A DNA stretch of 44,038 nt from NCBI RefSeq assembly GCF_014764505.1, contig NZ_JACXWX010000037.1, positions 1-44,038 on the forward strand, read 5' to 3'. The first letter of the stretch is position 1. Each line of letters starts with the position of its first letter. The DNA is from Phormidium tenue FACHB-886 (lineage in GTDB: Bacteria > Cyanobacteriota > Cyanobacteriia > Elainellales > Elainellaceae). The notes under the pieces are model-generated. The model saw only the letters and a list, made by a program, of their open reading frames with translations. It was not told the origin of the DNA and did not search any database. Shown here piece after piece: positions 42,759 to 44,038 of the stretch. The translations under genes were made by a program, and so were the position numbers.

Positions 42759-43745
42759 CTAACCGTGACGTTTCTGATGCCAGTTCCAAGCGTGAGTCAA
42801 GATCTCATGCAGATCGGCATATTCGGACTGCCAGCCTAAGAGCTGCTTGGCTTTGTCGCTGCTGCCAACTAGCGCAGGTGGATCCCCAGGACGGCGATCG
42901 CACTCTACTACCTTGATCTCGCGCCCTGTAACCTGCTTGGCAGCTTCGATCACTTCTTTGACCGAGAAGCCGCTACCGTTGCCCAGGTTAAACACGTCGC
43001 TATCGCCACCGTTGAGGAGGTATTGCAAACCCAGCACATGAGCATTGGCTAGGTCCGTGACATGGATGTAATCGCGAACGCAGGTTCCATCGGGGGTAGG
43101 GTAGTCTGTGCCAAAAACGGAGATGGCATCTCGTTTGCCTAATGCTGCCATCAGCACCAACGGAATCAAGTGGGTTTCGGGGTTGTGGTCTTCACCCAAT
43201 CTGCCTTCAGGATCAGCTCCGGCAGCGTTGAAATAGCGGAAGCAAACGGATCTAAGATCATATGCCACGCCAAAATCTGCCAGCATTCGCTCCACCATCA
43301 GCTTAGTTGCGCCATAGGGATTGATTGGGTTTTGCGGATGTTCTTCTGGAATGGGAACAGATTTGGGAATGCCGTAGGTGGCACAGGTGGAAGAAAAAAT
43401 GAACTTTTTAATATTGGCGGCAACCATTGCCTCCAGCAGGGTCAGTGTTGCTGTGACGTTATTGCGGTAATACTTAGCAGGATCACTCACAGACTCGCCG
43501 ACATAGGCGTAGGCAGAGAAATGCATCACTGCATCAATCTGCCGATCGGCAAACAGTTGATCGAGCAGAGCGCGATCGCCAATATCCCCCACCACCAGTT
43601 CTGCTTTTAGTGCCTCGACTAGCTCCCGGTGCCCATACACCAGGTTGTCTAGCACAATGACGCCAAATCCTGCCTGCTGCAGCGCCAGCACTGCATGGGA
43701 GCCAATGTAGCCTGCTCCACCCGTGACCAAAATTGTCTGTGACAC
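42759..43745 (-). CDS. galE: UDP-glucose 4-epimerase GalE
   Basis: GalE interconverts UDP-glucose and UDP-galactose with bound NAD, supplying galactose for galactolipids and envelope polysaccharides. The NAD motif VTGGAGYIGSHAVLAL is at residues 7-22. The extended SDR catalytic set is present: Ser/Thr in SSTCATYG and the YGATK motif (Tyr and Lys). Substrate loops FRYFNAAGADP and CVRDYIHVTDLA are typical. Length 328 is normal. The start is GTG at 43745, preceded by GAGGA on the minus strand. The gene is monocistronic. Confidence 0.96.
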   Translation of the reverse strand: MSQTILVTGGAGYIGSHAVLALQQAGFGVIVLDNLVYGHRELVEALKAELVVGDIGDRALLDQLFADRQIDAVMHFSAYAYVGESVSDPAKYYRNNVTATLTLLEAMVAANIKKFIFSSTCATYGIPKSVPIPEEHPQNPINPYGATKLMVERMLADFGVAYDLRSVCFRYFNAAGADPEGRLGEDHNPETHLIPLVLMAALGKRDAISVFGTDYPTPDGTCVRDYIHVTDLANAHVLGLQYLLNGGDSDVFNLGNGSGFSVKEVIEAAKQVTGREIKVVECDRRPGDPPALVGSSDKAKQLLGWQSEYADLHEILTHAWNWHQKRHG

Positions 43746-44038
43746 GATCGCCGTCCTCGCTCTCTAAAAACTACAGCACGTTCCAATATCACAACTGCAG
43801 CAATCCCCTATCTGCCAAACGCAGAACGCTGTGAGGAATGTTTCCACAATGAATGCTGAGCTTGTGACTGGGTTAGGATAATAATTTCGCCCGAATCAAA
43901 TCAAAGAAGTTATAGCAGTTCCACTTCACAGATCTCTAGTGAATCTCCCGGACTCCAACATAACTTCGTTTTGTCTTCACGGTGGATTTAAGTAAATTCA
44001 CTGCAATAAAGGTTGGCGGCGAGCGTAGTACGCTCGCC
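43746..44038. other. Intergenic region to the right window edge
   Basis: It should contain the galE promoter. It holds a relative of the GTTATAGCA repeat (43909-43930) and ends exactly on a hairpin at 44018-44038 (GGCGAGCGTA / TACGCTCGCC, 10-bp arms around one G). No gene is visible. Confidence 0.55.

Overview
The window is a stretch of cyanobacterial chromosome. Evidence: the palindrome GCGATCGC (HIP1) recurs (for example 12501-12508, 14583-14590, 16054-16061); there are cyanobacteria-restricted small families (DUF2949, DUF760, DUF3146, Slr1339-like), a CyanoP/PsbP-like lipoprotein, a four-TM-plus TspO-like protein, a RuvB with the long cyanobacterial N-terminus, and an ftsQ-ftsZ order. Gene density and the very large hybrid kinase fit a filamentous or otherwise large-genome cyanobacterium; genus cannot be read from the sequence. 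Family names rest on recognition of motifs and remembered homologues, not on a search.

Layout. 1-1277: an IS3-family insertion sequence cut by the left window edge, with orfA, orfB and a -1 frameshift site. 1308-4261: two proteins without known function, a perfect 27-bp hairpin, and a gene-poor stretch. 4262-7226: a GT-C membrane glycosyltransferase convergent with a sarcosine-oxidase-family flavoenzyme. 7227-13052: a 1941-residue Ser/Thr kinase-GAF-PAS5-histidine kinase-receiver protein. 13198-19291: a Slt70-like lytic transglycosylase, a type-I ABC exporter and FtsH. 19687-23508: a run of small, mostly cyanobacterial proteins (DUF2949, Slr1339-like, vWA, DUF760, DUF3146, a tail-anchored GNAT). 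23936-28593: TspO-like protein, RuvB, and a two-gene unit of an unknown protein with an OleC-like adenylate-forming enzyme. 28843-33480: an EamA exporter, a Tat-exported lipoprotein of the NMT1/THI5 binding-protein family and two tandem VanA/PaO-type Rieske oxygenases. 33545-36419: CyanoP-like lipoprotein, Maf pyrophosphatase and a Ser/Thr kinase. 36547-41598: a BamE-like exported protein and a GH8 glycosidase on the minus strand, divergent from ftsQ-ftsZ. 41688-43745: a second EamA exporter convergent with galE.

How the genes may work together. Several genes serve envelope growth and division (slt-like transglycosylase, ABC exporter, GH8, BamE-like, ftsQ, ftsZ, galE, GT-C). The clearest accessory module is the binding lipoprotein plus two Rieske oxygenases (30203-33480), which looks like capture and oxidation of an unidentified small aromatic or heterocyclic compound. 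The window is also rich in non-coding structure: two perfect 27-28 bp hairpins, a 40-bp palindrome present twice, two tandem arrays with 13-bp units, and a leader before the first EamA gene in which one segment can pair with either of two others. I found no CRISPR array, tRNA, rRNA or recognisable riboswitch.
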